Of a DNA stretch of 5,574 nt, positions 5,091 to 5,574 are shown one piece after another (position 1 is the stretch's first letter; each line of letters begins with the position of its first letter). The position numbers and the translations under genes were made by a program. A model generated the notes under the pieces. It saw only the letters and a program-made list of their open reading frames with translations, searched no databases and was not told the DNA's origin. Source of the DNA: Actinomycetota bacterium (GTDB lineage: Bacteria > Actinomycetota > Thermoleophilia > Gaiellales > Gaiellaceae). The stretch is from contig JACCWU010000268.1 in assembly GCA_013697465.1 (NCBI GenBank), positions 1 through 5,574 of the forward strand, written 5' to 3'.

Positions 5091-5574
5091 TCAGACCCTG
5101 CGGTAGCGCGCCTCGAAGAAGCAGAAGAGCGCGTAGCAGAGGAGCCCTGCAGCAACGATGCCGAGCAGCACCGGCCCATAGCTCGCCTGGACGATCTCCC
5201 GTAGCGCCCCGTCCAGACCGATCGCCTCCTTGGCGTCGTACTGGTAGGCGGCCTTCACGATGAAGAAGCCGATCACGGAAAAGACGACAAACCTCGCGAG
5301 CAAGCCGAGCGAGCTGAGGCGCGGGCCCCACTCACGCTCGAACGCGCTCATCTCACCGCTCTTCCACTTCTCCTCGAACTTCTGCGTGAACGCCCGGTAC
5401 GCATTGAAGAATGCAGCTCCGATGAACGCGAGCCCGACGAGCGCGACCAGCCAGCGGCCCGCCGGGTAGTCGAGCACGCGTGCCGTGACCGAGCGCTCCT
5501 CGACCCCGGCGCCTCCACCGCCGCTCGTCCCGTCGAGAAGCTGGAGCGCCGCGACCGCCAGGGCGACGTAGATG
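5091..5574 (-). CDS. DUF1206-type multi-pass membrane protein (C-terminal 160 residues; 5' part outside window)
   Basis: The frame is open from the right edge to the TGA at 5093-5091. Of the visible 160 residues, hydrophobic stretches lie at about 1-13 (cut), 41-57, 90-110 and 132-153, separated by a Gly-rich linker (15-23) and a charged loop (62-85). Two of the blocks resemble each other: the PAGRWLVALVGLA segment and the SYGPVLLGIVAAGLL segment each open with a small-residue/Gly turn before a hydrophobic helix. The protein ends with ARYRRV. This two-helix repeat plan and the ALR...YGP...AGLL...ARYRR ending are typical of DUF1206, usually about 260-280 residues, whose function is unknown. 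The internal GTG at 5477 should not be taken as the start, because the same frame continues with membrane-like sequence beyond it. The gene is directly upstream of the lipid kinase with a 4-nt gap and probably shares its mRNA. Confidence 0.83.
   Translation of the reverse strand, partial: IYVALAVAALQLLDGTSGGGGAGVEERSVTARVLDYPAGRWLVALVGLAFIGAAFFNAYRAFTQKFEEKWKSGEMSAFEREWGPRLSSLGLLARFVVFSVIGFFIVKAAYQYDAKEAIGLDGALREIVQASYGPVLLGIVAAGLLCYALFCFFEARYRRV

Noticed and set aside
5087..5179. Longer N-terminus for the lipid kinase from ATG 5179
   Set aside because: The added Ser/Arg/Cys-rich stretch lies within the DUF1206 coding region, while the GTG at 5086 starts right at the conserved first strand.
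4352..5263. 303-codon plus-strand frame opposite the lipid kinase
   Set aside because: Antisense shadow with no recognisable domain; the opposite strand carries GGDGS, NNVSLG and other DAGK motifs.

Overview
This is a high-GC bacterial window with tightly packed genes. The overall character, with a LexA-type CGAAC-N4-GTTCG box, GTG starts and apparently leaderless promoters, points to an actinobacterium. A Thermoleophilia-like lineage (Gaiellales/Solirubrobacterales) is my guess from the look of the hypothetical proteins and is not proven by the window. There are seven protein-coding genes, two of them cut by the window edges. I see no RNA gene, mobile element, CRISPR array or integration signature, and no gene-free gap longer than about 140 bp.

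Layout from left to right. (1) The first 457 codons of uvrA, minus strand, running off the left edge. Its short upstream gap holds a perfect 14-bp SOS box and a TAGAAT -10 element almost touching the start codon. (2) A 405-residue exported, cysteine-rich protein of no family I recognise, minus strand. It is built from about ten degenerate ~35-residue repeats, each opening with Cys, and carries a His-rich cluster near the N-terminus. (3) A 140-bp divergent intergenic region with a strong 7-bp-stem hairpin. (4) A plus-strand run of three closely spaced genes: a 118-residue alpha/beta protein with a strong Shine-Dalgarno sequence, a small lipoprotein with a C-terminal Cys-pair motif, and a PAP2-family membrane phosphatase. 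(5) A minus-strand pair: a DUF1206 membrane protein (only its C-terminal part lies in the window) followed after 4 nt by a diacylglycerol-kinase-family lipid kinase.

The PAP2 phosphatase and the lipid kinase converge, and their coding regions overlap by 93 bp. If they have the usual family activities they catalyse opposite steps (phosphatidate to diacylglycerol and back), so a head-on antisense overlap is a plausible place for mutual regulation. The most novel item is the Cys-repeat protein. The rest is recognisable housekeeping or membrane biology with some notable regulatory details.
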